Below are positions 1 to 7,900 of a DNA stretch of 16,470 bases, one piece after another. Source of the stretch: JAPKZH01 sp964537875 (GTDB lineage Bacteria > Acidobacteriota > Aminicenantia > Aminicenantales > UBA4085); the NCBI GenBank assembly GCA_964537875.1, contig CAZIDN010000075.1, positions 1 to 16,470 of the forward strand, given 5' to 3'. Position 1 is the first letter of the stretch; each line of letters begins with the position of its first letter. Under the pieces are notes generated by a model. It had not been told where the DNA came from, made no database searches, and was given only the letters and a program-made list of their open reading frames with translations. The translations under genes and the position numbers were made by a program.

Positions 1-20
1 GGGCGGCCTAAGCGCCGCCC
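1..20. repeat. Perfect 7-bp stem-loop at the left edge
   Basis: GGGCGGC (1-7) and GCCGCCC (14-20) are perfect reverse complements around a 6-base loop. No U-run follows on the plus strand, and the minus-strand flank lies outside the window, so a terminator call cannot be made for either direction. It lies inside the partial aldo/keto-reductase-like frame, at a point where that frame no longer resembles the family. This fits an intergenic hairpin better than coding sequence. Confidence 0.55.
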
Positions 21-128
21 GAACGGAGATGCCATTTTAATTATTGCGTTGATATTAGAAGAGGAGATTGTTGCGGCGCAAAGCGCGGACACTTTGATGC
101 CTGTTTTTCCTAAGAATCGATACTCCAT
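1..128 (-). pseudogene. Aldo/keto reductase N-terminus, partial and probably disrupted
   Basis: Reading leftward from an ATG at 128-126, the first residues are MEYRFLGKTGIKVSALC. This is the characteristic N-terminal beta-hairpin of NADPH-dependent aldo/keto reductases (compare the usual MEYR-LG-TG-KVS-LCLGTM-FG). The next residues, AATI, align loosely with LGTM. After that (SSSNINAIIKM and on) the family pattern is lost, although the frame stays open to the edge (42 codons). A GAGAGG Shine-Dalgarno-like stretch precedes the ATG at good spacing. The gene is divergent from the DUF6305 operon. The sequence shows a real family start followed by unrelated codons. A remnant cut by deletion or recombination is the likeliest reading; a divergent but intact gene continuing beyond the window cannot be excluded. 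Confidence 0.55.
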
Positions 129-203
129 GAGGACCTCTCGATAAGCGTATTCTAATTTTCCCTGAGGGCATTTTATTCTTTAAGCGGAAAAATTTCCAGG
201 GAT

Positions 204-232
204 TTGACCTTGCCCGTATATTTCGTTAGGAT
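204..232 (+). promoter_or_regulatory. Predicted sigma-70 promoter of the DUF6305 operon
   Basis: A -35 element TTGACC (204-209) is separated by 17 bases from a -10 element TAGGAT (227-232), placing the transcription start near 239 and giving a leader of about 34 bases before the ATG at 273. No other equally good pair was seen between the divergent aldo/keto-reductase start and this gene. The prediction also argues against any translation start upstream of 273 in the same frame. Confidence 0.5.
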
Positions 233-272
233 ATGCAAGAATGAGCCGAATTTCCCAAAAAGGAGCCTTATC

Positions 273-884
273 ATGAAAGCGATATTCCGGATATGTTCCC
301 TTCTCTTTTTGGCTTTGCTGCTCGGGGCGAATTCCTTCTTCCTCGGCGCCGGGCAGGCCCAAGCGCCGAAAGCCAGCCCGCCGATCCTCCTCACGGCCTG
401 CGGCCAGAGCCCTGACACATCGACCATGAAGGTCGTCATCCAAAAAGCAAAGATCCCTTATGACCTGGTCGAGCTGGCGACTGTCCAAGACCTCGCCAAT
501 AAAAAGAGCTCGGGCATGCCCTACAAGACGATCATCATTCTCATGGGCGCGAGCCTCAAAGGCATGGGGGCGGCAGGGATCTCGATCGATGATGAAATCA
601 AGAGAACGTCCGAACTCATGGACGCGGCCAGACGGGATAAAATCATGGTCATCGGCGCCCACATCGGGGGCATGAAGCGGCGGGCCCAGGGCGCCGCGGT
701 CGGCGACAACACCGACGAGCTCAGCATCGACGCCGTCGCCCCGAAATCGGACCTGCTGCTCGTCTTGAAGGAAGGCAACGAGGATGGCCGGTTCACGGTC
801 ATCGCCAAACAGAAAAAGATCCCGATGATCGAGGTCGAAAAGAACCTGGACCTGATTCCGGAAATCGAAAAGCTGTTTAAATAA
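273..884 (+). CDS. DUF6305 family secreted protein
   Basis: The protein has 203 residues and resembles the DUF6305 family, whose function is unknown. Residues 1-30 form a signal peptide: a short basic start, a hydrophobic core rich in Leu and Phe, and a likely cleavage after AQA near residue 31. It should therefore be exported to the periplasm. The mature part alternates hydrophobic strands and helices (PILLTACGQSPD at about 37-48, IMVIGAHIGG at 124-133, DLLLVLKEGN at 160-169), suggesting an alpha/beta fold. GDNTDE (144-149) is a conspicuous acidic turn. The start at 273 is chosen because AAAGGAG sits 8 bases upstream and a signal peptide follows directly; the frame is open further upstream but overlaps the promoter. 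It is the first gene of a five-gene operon and lies 47 bases before the DctM-like permease. That position suggests a role as periplasmic partner of the transporter, which is an inference. Confidence 0.8.
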   Translation: MKAIFRICSLLFLALLLGANSFFLGAGQAQAPKASPPILLTACGQSPDTSTMKVVIQKAKIPYDLVELATVQDLANKKSSGMPYKTIIILMGASLKGMGAAGISIDDEIKRTSELMDAARRDKIMVIGAHIGGMKRRAQGAAVGDNTDELSIDAVAPKSDLLLVLKEGNEDGRFTVIAKQKKIPMIEVEKNLDLIPEIEKLFK

Positions 885-931
885 CTTCTCCGTGAAAGCT
901 TATCCGTCATCTTGAAAAGGAGCCCGGGCCC

Positions 932-2224
932 ATGAGCATGACCGCCTCGGCGTCGATCATCCTGGCGGCGATGGTTGCGGTCTATATCATCGCCAAGGTC
1001 CTCAAGGTCTCCACGGAACTCTCCATTTTCGCGGCCGCCCTGGCCGGAGCCCTGGTCGGAGGGGCCGGGATTCCGGCGCGGCATATCGTCGAAGGGGCCT
1101 TCACCTATCTGGACATCTGTCTGATCTTCATCACGGCCACCCTGTTCATGAATTTTCTCAAGGAGTCCGGCGGGGTAGCCTTTGTCGTGAGAAGGATCCT
1201 TCAACGATTTCACCGCCGCAAGTTTATCCTCTTTGTCCTGCTGGCCATCCTCCTGCTCATTCCCGGCATGTTGACCGGAGCCGGAAGCGTGACGGTCCTG
1301 ATCGTCGGCGGCATGGTGGCGACGGTCCTGGGATACATGGGAATTTCCAAGCCCAAGACGGCGGCCATTGTCTTTATCATTGCCGGGCTGAGCGCGGCCG
1401 CTCCCCCCGTCAGCCTGTGGGCCATGCTGACGGCCGCAGGCGTGAACATGCCCTACGTCGGGTTCTTCGTGCCGCTCTTGGCTCCCTGCCTGCTCCTGGC
1501 ATTGCTGACGATCTTTATCCTGGGCTGGAAAGCCAAGCCGGCGGACCTGGAACAGGCCCTCAAGGAACTGCCCGAAGCCCCGGCCGGGATGAACTGGCTC
1601 AAGGTCATTCTTCCCTTCCTGATTTTTCTGATGTTAGTGATCGCGGGAAGAATCTGGCCGTTTTCCTTTCCGATCATGGGCCTGCCGCTGATTTTCTGCG
1701 GCTCGGCCGTGATCACCCTGGCCCTATCTCCCAAAAAAATCGACATCCTGGACGTTTCGAGAAGGACCGTTCACCAGCTTCTTCCACTGATCGGGACGCT
1801 GACCTGCGTCGGAGTCCTGGTCCAGATCATGACGCTGACAGGAGTCCGTGGGCTCATTTCGGTCACCGTGGTTACTCTCCCTGTGATGGTGGTCATCCTG
1901 ACGCTTTTCCTCACGCTCCCGGTTTCAGAGACGGTTCTGATGTGGGGTTCCGCGCCCGTCCTGGGCGTCCCCCTCATCCTCCTCTTCAATCACATCGGCC
2001 TCAATCCTGTCGTGGCCCTGGCCGGGATGAGCGTCATCTGGCCTCTGGGCGATGCCATTCCCCCGACGGCCATCATCGGCCGATTGACCGTGGAGACCAT
2101 CGGCATGAAAGAGCCCTACATAAAATTCTTGAAATACTGCGTCATTCCGGCGATCCTCATCATCATCGTCGGGACCCTGATGGTCGTTTTCAGCAAGAAA
2201 TTAAGCTTTTTGGCGGTTTTTTAA
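932..2224 (+). CDS. TRAP-type (DctM-like) large permease
   Basis: This 430-residue integral membrane protein has about 10-12 hydrophobic segments and the length typical of TRAP transporter DctM subunits (about 425-430). Two repeated halves are visible, each with a re-entrant-loop signature. The first carries LTGAGSVTVLI (114-124) and APPVSLWAMLTAAG (157-170); the second carries GDAIPPTAIIGRLTV (373-387). This layout is typical of DctM and the wider ion transporter superfamily. A polar loop near 200-222 separates the halves. AAGGAG lies 9 bases upstream of the ATG; a second in-frame ATG two codons later is also possible. No DctP binding protein or DctQ subunit is adjacent. The gene is flanked instead by the DUF6305 secreted protein and a 49-residue two-helix protein. 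It probably takes up a carboxylate or acylated amino acid by cation symport, but the substrate cannot be read from sequence. Confidence 0.75.
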   Translation: MSMTASASIILAAMVAVYIIAKVLKVSTELSIFAAALAGALVGGAGIPARHIVEGAFTYLDICLIFITATLFMNFLKESGGVAFVVRRILQRFHRRKFILFVLLAILLLIPGMLTGAGSVTVLIVGGMVATVLGYMGISKPKTAAIVFIIAGLSAAAPPVSLWAMLTAAGVNMPYVGFFVPLLAPCLLLALLTIFILGWKAKPADLEQALKELPEAPAGMNWLKVILPFLIFLMLVIAGRIWPFSFPIMGLPLIFCGSAVITLALSPKKIDILDVSRRTVHQLLPLIGTLTCVGVLVQIMTLTGVRGLISVTVVTLPVMVVILTLFLTLPVSETVLMWGSAPVLGVPLILLFNHIGLNPVVALAGMSVIWPLGDAIPPTAIIGRLTVETIGMKEPYIKFLKYCVIPAILIIIVGTLMVVFSKKLSFLAVF

Positions 2225-2236
2225 GAGGGAATTTAC

Positions 2237-2386
2237 ATGATCATCACGATTCTCTACTATCTCCTGGTGGCCTACGTCGTGTTTCTCATGACCTGGAACA
2301 TCCTCAAGAGCAAAAAATGGCAGGAGGAAGTCCTTTATGTGATCATCCTCATCCCCTTCCTCCTGAGATTGCTCCGTCTAAAATGA
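2237..2386 (+). CDS. 49-residue two-helix membrane protein, possible permease subunit
   Basis: A short open frame fills the gap between the permease and the deacylase. It runs from an ATG at 2237 to a TGA at 2384-2386 and encodes 49 residues. Residues 1-20 (MIITILYYLLVAYVVFLMTW) form one membrane helix. A polar, charged loop NILKSKKWQEE follows, then a second helix VLYVIILIPFLLRLL, ending in a basic RLK tail. AGAGGGA lies about 6 bases upstream of the ATG. The gene is 12 bases after the permease stop and 14 bases before the next start, so it is tightly embedded in the operon. I do not recognise a family. Its position and topology suggest a miniature membrane subunit taking the place of DctQ, but DctQ proteins normally have four helices, so this is only a hypothesis. 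Confidence 0.7.
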   Translation: MIITILYYLLVAYVVFLMTWNILKSKKWQEEVLYVIILIPFLLRLLRLK

Positions 2387-2400
2387 ACTGAGGAAAAGAG

Positions 2401-3549
2401 ATGTTACGAAAAATATCGATCTTAGCTCTAGGGCTTGCCCTCGCTTTCTTTTCAGGGCTGAGCTTTTACCGGAGCCGCCACCTCAAGGAGCCGGTCGTGT
2501 TAAGCCCCGGCGTCACTCAAGTGAAAAAATTGAGCGAATATTTTCCGGCCATCAAGGGGAGCACCAATGACGCGAATGTCTATGTGCTGGAGGGTGCGAA
2601 ACCCGGCGGGGCGATTCTCATCCTAGGAGGTTCCCATCCGGAAGAGCCGGCCGGCCGGCTGACCACATGGATCCTGACGGAAAACGCGACCATCGAGCAA
2701 GGACGCCTATTCGTGTTGAACTCGGCCAACCGGAGCGGGACGACCGTCACCAGGCTCGGCGGAGCCTATCCACCGGATTACACCATTCGCACGCCCTGGG
2801 GAGAGCAAAAATTCAGGACGGGCGACCGCTGGTCCAATCCCCTGGACCAGTGGCCTGACCCCGAAGTCTACATCCATTATCCGTCCCGGCAGGAGCTGGC
2901 CTATGTGGACATCCGGAATCTCAACCGCGCCTGGCCCGGCCGCCCCAACGGCACCCTCACCGAAAAAACCGGCTACGCGCTCACCCAGCTCATCAAAAAA
3001 GAAAAGGTCGACATTGTCATCGACCTCCACGAAGCGGAGCTCCAGTATCCGGTCATCAGCACGATCGTGGCCCACCAGAGGGGCCAGGACCTGGCGGCGA
3101 TGGCGTCCATGGTGATCTCGGCCGAGGAATTCAGGATCGGCATGGAAAACTCACCGAAAGCACTGCACGGCCTCTCCCATCGCGAGATCGGCGACAACAC
3201 CGACGCCGTCTCGCTTCTTTTCGAAACGCCGGAGCCGTTTCTCGACGCCACGCGGGGACGGACGGACGCCCGCCTGCTGCTCGAAGGAAAAGATGAATTT
3301 GTGGCCAGGGCGGGAAAACACGGCTTGCTCTATGAAAAAATCGACGAGAAGGGCTGGCCGATCGACGTCCGGGTCGGCCGGCACTGCTCGACCTTCATCC
3401 AAGTCCTCGACCTCTGGTCCCAGGACCACGCCGACAAAGCCGTCGTCATAAAAAACGTCCCGAAATACATCGAGGTCGTTCAAAAAGGAGTCGGGGCCTT
3501 CTTGCACGATCCGGCCAAAGCCGATCCCAAAACGGTCTATTATGAATAA
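2401..3549 (+). CDS. Exported M14-type deacylase (succinylglutamate desuccinylase/aspartoacylase class)
   Basis: This 382-residue protein has an N-terminal hydrophobic segment (about 4-22) that acts as signal peptide or membrane anchor, so the enzyme probably works outside the cytoplasm. It carries the zinc and substrate motifs of M14 carboxypeptidase-like deacylases. The zinc ligands H79 and E82 are in GGSHPEE, and H210 is in VIDLHEA. RNLNRAWPG (172-180) matches the DLNR-FPG substrate motif of aspartoacylases. E275 in LLFETPEP is the candidate catalytic glutamate. Family members hydrolyse N-acyl amino acids or C-terminal peptide bonds; the substrate here is unknown. The segment about 113-170 between zinc motifs is longer than in minimal desuccinylases. 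GAGGAAAAG precedes the ATG. Placement behind a transporter suggests it trims a substrate before or after uptake, or works on the cell envelope. Confidence 0.75.
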   Translation: MLRKISILALGLALAFFSGLSFYRSRHLKEPVVLSPGVTQVKKLSEYFPAIKGSTNDANVYVLEGAKPGGAILILGGSHPEEPAGRLTTWILTENATIEQGRLFVLNSANRSGTTVTRLGGAYPPDYTIRTPWGEQKFRTGDRWSNPLDQWPDPEVYIHYPSRQELAYVDIRNLNRAWPGRPNGTLTEKTGYALTQLIKKEKVDIVIDLHEAELQYPVISTIVAHQRGQDLAAMASMVISAEEFRIGMENSPKALHGLSHREIGDNTDAVSLLFETPEPFLDATRGRTDARLLLEGKDEFVARAGKHGLLYEKIDEKGWPIDVRVGRHCSTFIQVLDLWSQDHADKAVVIKNVPKYIEVVQKGVGAFLHDPAKADPKTVYYE

Positions 3550-3570
3550 GGAGAGAGCAGAGGAGCCATC

Positions 3571-4908
3571 ATGAGAACCTACGAATCGATCTGCCTGGGA
3601 ATCCCGGAGATCCTTCTCCCCAAGAAAGGAACCGATCTCACCAAATGGGCCGTGATCGCCTGCGATCAATTCACCTCGGAACCCGACTACTGGAGAATGG
3701 TCAGCATTCTGGTCGGCCAGGCGCCGTCTACGTTGAATCTTATCTTCCCGGAAGTCTATCTCGTCGAGAAAAATCCCGAGGCGAGAATCGCCCGAATCCG
3801 GGAGCACATGGCGCGATACATGGACCAAGGCCTTTTTAAAGGAACTGAAGGATTCATCTATGTCGAACGGAAAGTCGGCGACCGAACACGAAAGGGTCTG
3901 ATGGTCTGCCTGGACCTGGAACACTACGATTTCCGCAAAGGTTCGACAAGCCTTATTCGGGCCTCAGAGGGCACGATTCTAGAGAGGATCCCCCCGCGGG
4001 TGAAGATCCGGGAGGGGGCTCCCATCGAGCTGCCTCATATCATGGTCTTGATCGACGACCCGGACAATACGGTCATCGGTCCCCTGACCCAGAACAAAGA
4101 CCGGCTAGAAAAACTCTATGATTTTGAGCTCATGATGGGCTCAGGCCACCTCACGGGCTACAGGATCAAGGATCAACCGCTTGAGACCGGCATCATCAAC
4201 AACCTGAAAACGTTGGCCTACTCCGCGAATTTCTTGAAAAGATATGGTGTGAGAGCGACGACTCCCGTCCTTCTCTTTGCCATGGGAGACGGCAACCACT
4301 CGCTGGCAACGGCCAAGACCATCTGGGAGAAGGCCAAGGAAAATGCTTCGGACAAAGCCAAGATCTTGAATTCTCCTCTTCGCTACGCCCTTGTCGAGCT
4401 CGTCAATCTCCACGATGACGCCTTGATTTTCGAGCCCATCCACCGTGTCCTCTTCGAGGTCGCCACGGGCAAGGATGTTGTCCAGGAAATGTACTCATAT
4501 TTTAAAGGACGATGCACCTATACGGCCTCGGCAGGCCTTGACGAGATGAAGGCCGAGGTCGATGGGCAAAAAGAAGGTTCTCACAAAATCGGGGTTATCA
4601 CGGCCTCCGGCTTCGGCATCGTCGAAGTCAAACAGCCTGAATCCAATCTTCCTGTCGGGACGCTTCAGCCGTTCCTCGATGCCTTCATGAAAAACAAGGG
4701 CGCCGGAGAAATCGATTATGTCCATGGCACGGAACCCGTCTCCCAGCTCGGGAAGAAATCCGGGAACATGGGCCTTTACCTGCCGGCCATGGGAAAGACC
4801 GACCTGTTCAAGACGGTCATCCTGGACGGCGTCCTGCCCCGCAAGACATTCTCCATGGGAGAATCCTGGGAAAAACGGTTCTATATGGAAGCCCGCAAGC
4901 TGTTTTGA
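3571..4908 (+). CDS. DUF1015 family protein
   Basis: The 445-residue soluble protein has no signal peptide and fits DUF1015 along its length. Recognisable blocks are DLTKWAVIACDQFTSEPDYW (22-41), ASEGTILERIPPRVKIREGA (131-150), PHIMVLIDDP (155-164) and FAMGDGNHSLATAK (236-249). Other DUF1015 proteins carry ADGHHRYETA at this last position, which resembles the DGHHR nucleotide-handling motif of ParB/sulfiredoxin-type proteins. Here the motif is GDGNHS, so N242 and S244 replace the usual His and Arg. In other bacteria the family is often found beside serine-biosynthesis genes; no such gene is in this window. AGGAG ends 5 bases before the ATG, 21 bases after the deacylase stop, so it is the last gene of the operon. 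Family assignment is firm; the function is unknown. Confidence 0.82.
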   Translation: MRTYESICLGIPEILLPKKGTDLTKWAVIACDQFTSEPDYWRMVSILVGQAPSTLNLIFPEVYLVEKNPEARIARIREHMARYMDQGLFKGTEGFIYVERKVGDRTRKGLMVCLDLEHYDFRKGSTSLIRASEGTILERIPPRVKIREGAPIELPHIMVLIDDPDNTVIGPLTQNKDRLEKLYDFELMMGSGHLTGYRIKDQPLETGIINNLKTLAYSANFLKRYGVRATTPVLLFAMGDGNHSLATAKTIWEKAKENASDKAKILNSPLRYALVELVNLHDDALIFEPIHRVLFEVATGKDVVQEMYSYFKGRCTYTASAGLDEMKAEVDGQKEGSHKIGVITASGFGIVEVKQPESNLPVGTLQPFLDAFMKNKGAGEIDYVHGTEPVSQLGKKSGNMGLYLPAMGKTDLFKTVILDGVLPRKTFSMGESWEKRFYMEARKLF

Positions 4909-4931
4909 AGGCCGCCGGAGGATCAGCAGAG

Positions 4932-4966
4932 AAAAACCTGGGGACACAGGCGGTTCTGGTCCCCGG
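4932..4966 (-). terminator. Rho-independent terminator of the tricorn-like gene
   Basis: In the convergent gap between the DUF1015 and tricorn-like genes, GTCCCC (4959-4964) pairs with GGGGAC (4940-4945). On the minus strand the stem CCGGGGAC...GTCCCCAGG has a 13-base loop and is followed by five U residues (4936-4932). It lies 24 bases past the protease stop. On the plus strand the same hairpin is followed by a mixed A/T sequence, so it would terminate the DUF1015 operon only weakly. Confidence 0.65.
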
Positions 4967-4989
4967 CTAATTAAGTTGATCTCTCCGCC

Positions 4990-7900
4990 CTACTTCTTGT
5001 AATGATTTGGAAAAGCGGGGCGTTTGGGTTTCTGGGGTGGGTTCTTGGCCAGCTCGAACATGACGACTTCGATGGCCTTGTCGAGCTGCGGGTCCTTCCC
5101 CTGGCGCACCAGAGCCGGATCATGCTCCACTTCAATATCCGGAGCGACGCCTATGTTTTCGGCGATCCACCCGGCTTTCGGACTCCATACCCCCGAGCTG
5201 GGCGCCGTGGCAATCCCGCCATCCATGAGCTGCGGCGCGCCGGCCCGCCCGACCAATCCGCCCCATGTCCTCTTGCCAATTAACGGCCCGACTCCGGCCG
5301 CCTTGAAGTAATAGGGCATGGCGTCGCCGCCTGATCCCGCGAACTCGTTGATGAGCATCACCTTGGGGCCGAAGATGGCGCCCTGCGGCTGGACCTCGTC
5401 CTCGCCGTCGCGTGTAGCCACAAGGCTCAGAAGCCTCCGCTGCAGGAACTCAATGATGTCGGTGGCCAGATTCCCGCCGCCGTTGAACCGTTCGTCGACG
5501 ATTACAGCGTCCTTGCCCACTTGGGAAAAGAAAAAGCGGTTGAAGTTGGTGTAGCCGCCGATGGCCGTGTCGGGCATGTAGACGTAGGCCACTCGTCCGC
5601 CCGTGGCCTTATCCACATAGCGGCGGTTGTCCTCGATCCAGGCGTAATTGCGCAGGGCTGTTTCACTCGATACCGGCACGACCGTCACCTCTCGGTTGCC
5701 CTTGCCGTCGGGGGTGGGCCCCACCTTAAGAAGCACCTGCTTCCCGGCCGTATTCTCAAAAAAGCGATAGATATTGTCGCGTCCTGATAATTCTCTGCTG
5801 TTCACCGCCAGCAGGTAATCTCCTACGGCGACATTGACCCCCGGCTGGGTCAGAGGAGCTCGCAGCCCCGGGTTCCAGTTCTCGCCGTTGTAGATACGGG
5901 TAAAGCGATAGCGGCCGTTCTCAATCTTAAAGTCTGCGCCTAGCAAACCGGCCGGAACGCGGTTCACCGAGGGGATGTCGCCGCCGCCCACGCCCAGGTG
6001 GCCGATCTCAATCCCGCCCAGCATCTCGGCGAAAAGATAGTTCAGGTCGTTGCGCGAGACGATGTTCTCGAGGTAGGGCGCATATCTCTTCTCCGCAGCG
6101 GCCAGGTCATAGCCGTGGGCGTTGGGGTCATAGAGGAATTCGCGCTCGACCCGCCATGCCTCGTGGTACATCTGGCGCCACTCGTCACGCGGATTGACTC
6201 GGATCTGGATCGCATCTATGGCCAAGGCGTTAGCGCCGGACGCCGACGGAGGCGAGGGAGGCCCCGCGGGCGCCCCGACCGGGGGCATCGGCCGCAGAGC
6301 GGCAATGTACCAGCGGTTTCCTTGGCTATACAGGTATTTTTCGCCATTCCGGGCGATGTCGAAGAAGCCTATACCGCTGACCACGACATCGGCGCGGCGG
6401 GCTTTGAGGTCATATCGATGGACGGTGCCGCCGGGAGCTGCGGCGATACCGGGTAGAAAAGCCGAGGACTCGACGGCCAGGAGTGTGCCGGCTTTGCCGG
6501 TCATCAAGCCTACATAATTTCGGGCCGGCATGGGGATGGCCAGGACGCGCTGGAGGATGCCGTCGAAGTCGATTTTGACCGTCACGGCCTTGGGACCTGC
6601 GCTCGGGATTGCTCCCGGACCAGCCTCCGGGCTCTTTGCGGCTTCGCCCGGTTTTTTCTCCTCGGCCTTTTTATCTTCGGCCTTCGCTTCGCCCGCCTTC
6701 TTTGCTTCGTCCTTTTTAACAGCTATTTTCTGGTCGGCCGCCTTCCCCTCTTCCGGCTTTTTCTCTTCTCCCTTCTTCTCCTCCGTCCCCTTTTCCTCGT
6801 CGCTCTCCGGCGCGAAGGGCGAAGGCTCGTCCTTGGCCAGCACGGCTAGGTAGATCGCCCTCGTCACCGGCCGGCTGAAGCTGTGGATATCGGGCTGGAG
6901 CGATTGGCCCGAGTCGGTGCTGGCTGCAAAATAGAGATACTTTCCGTCGGCGTCGAAGACAGGAGACAGGGCATCGCTCATCCCGTCGGTGACCTGCCGG
7001 CTCTTGCCGCTCTCAACCGAAAACAGGAAAACAGCGCCCATGTAGTTCTGCAAACTCTTGGCATAAGCAAGCCACTTGGAATCGGGCGACCAGGCCGGGA
7101 CGAGACTCCCCTTCCGGCCCCAGAAGCGCTCCTTGTCCACGCGGACGGGCTTCTTTTCGACGACGTCGATGTACCAGAGCGTCATATGACAATCCATGAA
7201 GGCGATCTTCTTGGAATCGGGCGACCAGATCGGAGAAGAGTAGAACGAAGGTTTCTCGTCGAGGGCGATCTTGACGGTCTGCCCGGCTCCGCTCTGGGGT
7301 TTGAAGTGAAGCATATACTCACCCGACTCGTCGGAGAAGTAGGCGATCGTTTTGCCATCGGGCGACCAGGCAGGGTCGCGCTCCATGACGCCCGTCGTCA
7401 GGGTGAGGTTGCGGGGATCGCCCTTCTCGGCAGGGACGGTGATGATCTCGCCGCGGGCCTCGAAAACGGCCCGGCTGCCATTGGGCGAAAGCCCGGCGTT
7501 TATCAGGCGGTCGCCCACGTTCATGAACTTTTCGCGCACGTCCGGAAAGTCGCCGTTCACAGTCACGGGGACGCGGGCGGTCCTTCCGGTCTTCAGGTCA
7601 TAAAGGTTGAGGCTGCCGAACTGCTCATAGACGATGGCGCCCGGTCCGGCGGAAGCGGACTTGAGGTCCAAGCCGTTGTTCTCGATGACCGGAGAGACCT
7701 TTTTCGACTTCGTATCGTAGGCGAAGAGCGACACGGCACCGTTGCGGTCGGACAGGAAGTAAACATTGTCCCCGACCCACATCGGATTGAAATCATTGGA
7801 GTTCTCGCGCGGCAGCTTCTCGATGCGGGAATCGGCGAGGTTGGCGATCCAGATCGGAGTGGTCCGGCCGCCGCGGTACCTCTTCCAGGCGATGAAGGCG

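Noticed and set aside
144..149. Shared GDNTD motif in the DUF6305 protein (residues 144-148) and the M14 deacylase (residues 264-268), considered as a sign of common ancestry; the coordinates here are DUF6305 residue numbers.
   Set aside because: Five residues in otherwise unrelated folds; a chance match is sufficient.
1417..2391. 324-codon plus-strand frame overlapping the permease.
   Set aside because: Shifted frame of the permease, rich in Arg, Pro, His and Gly; the permease frame has coherent membrane helices.
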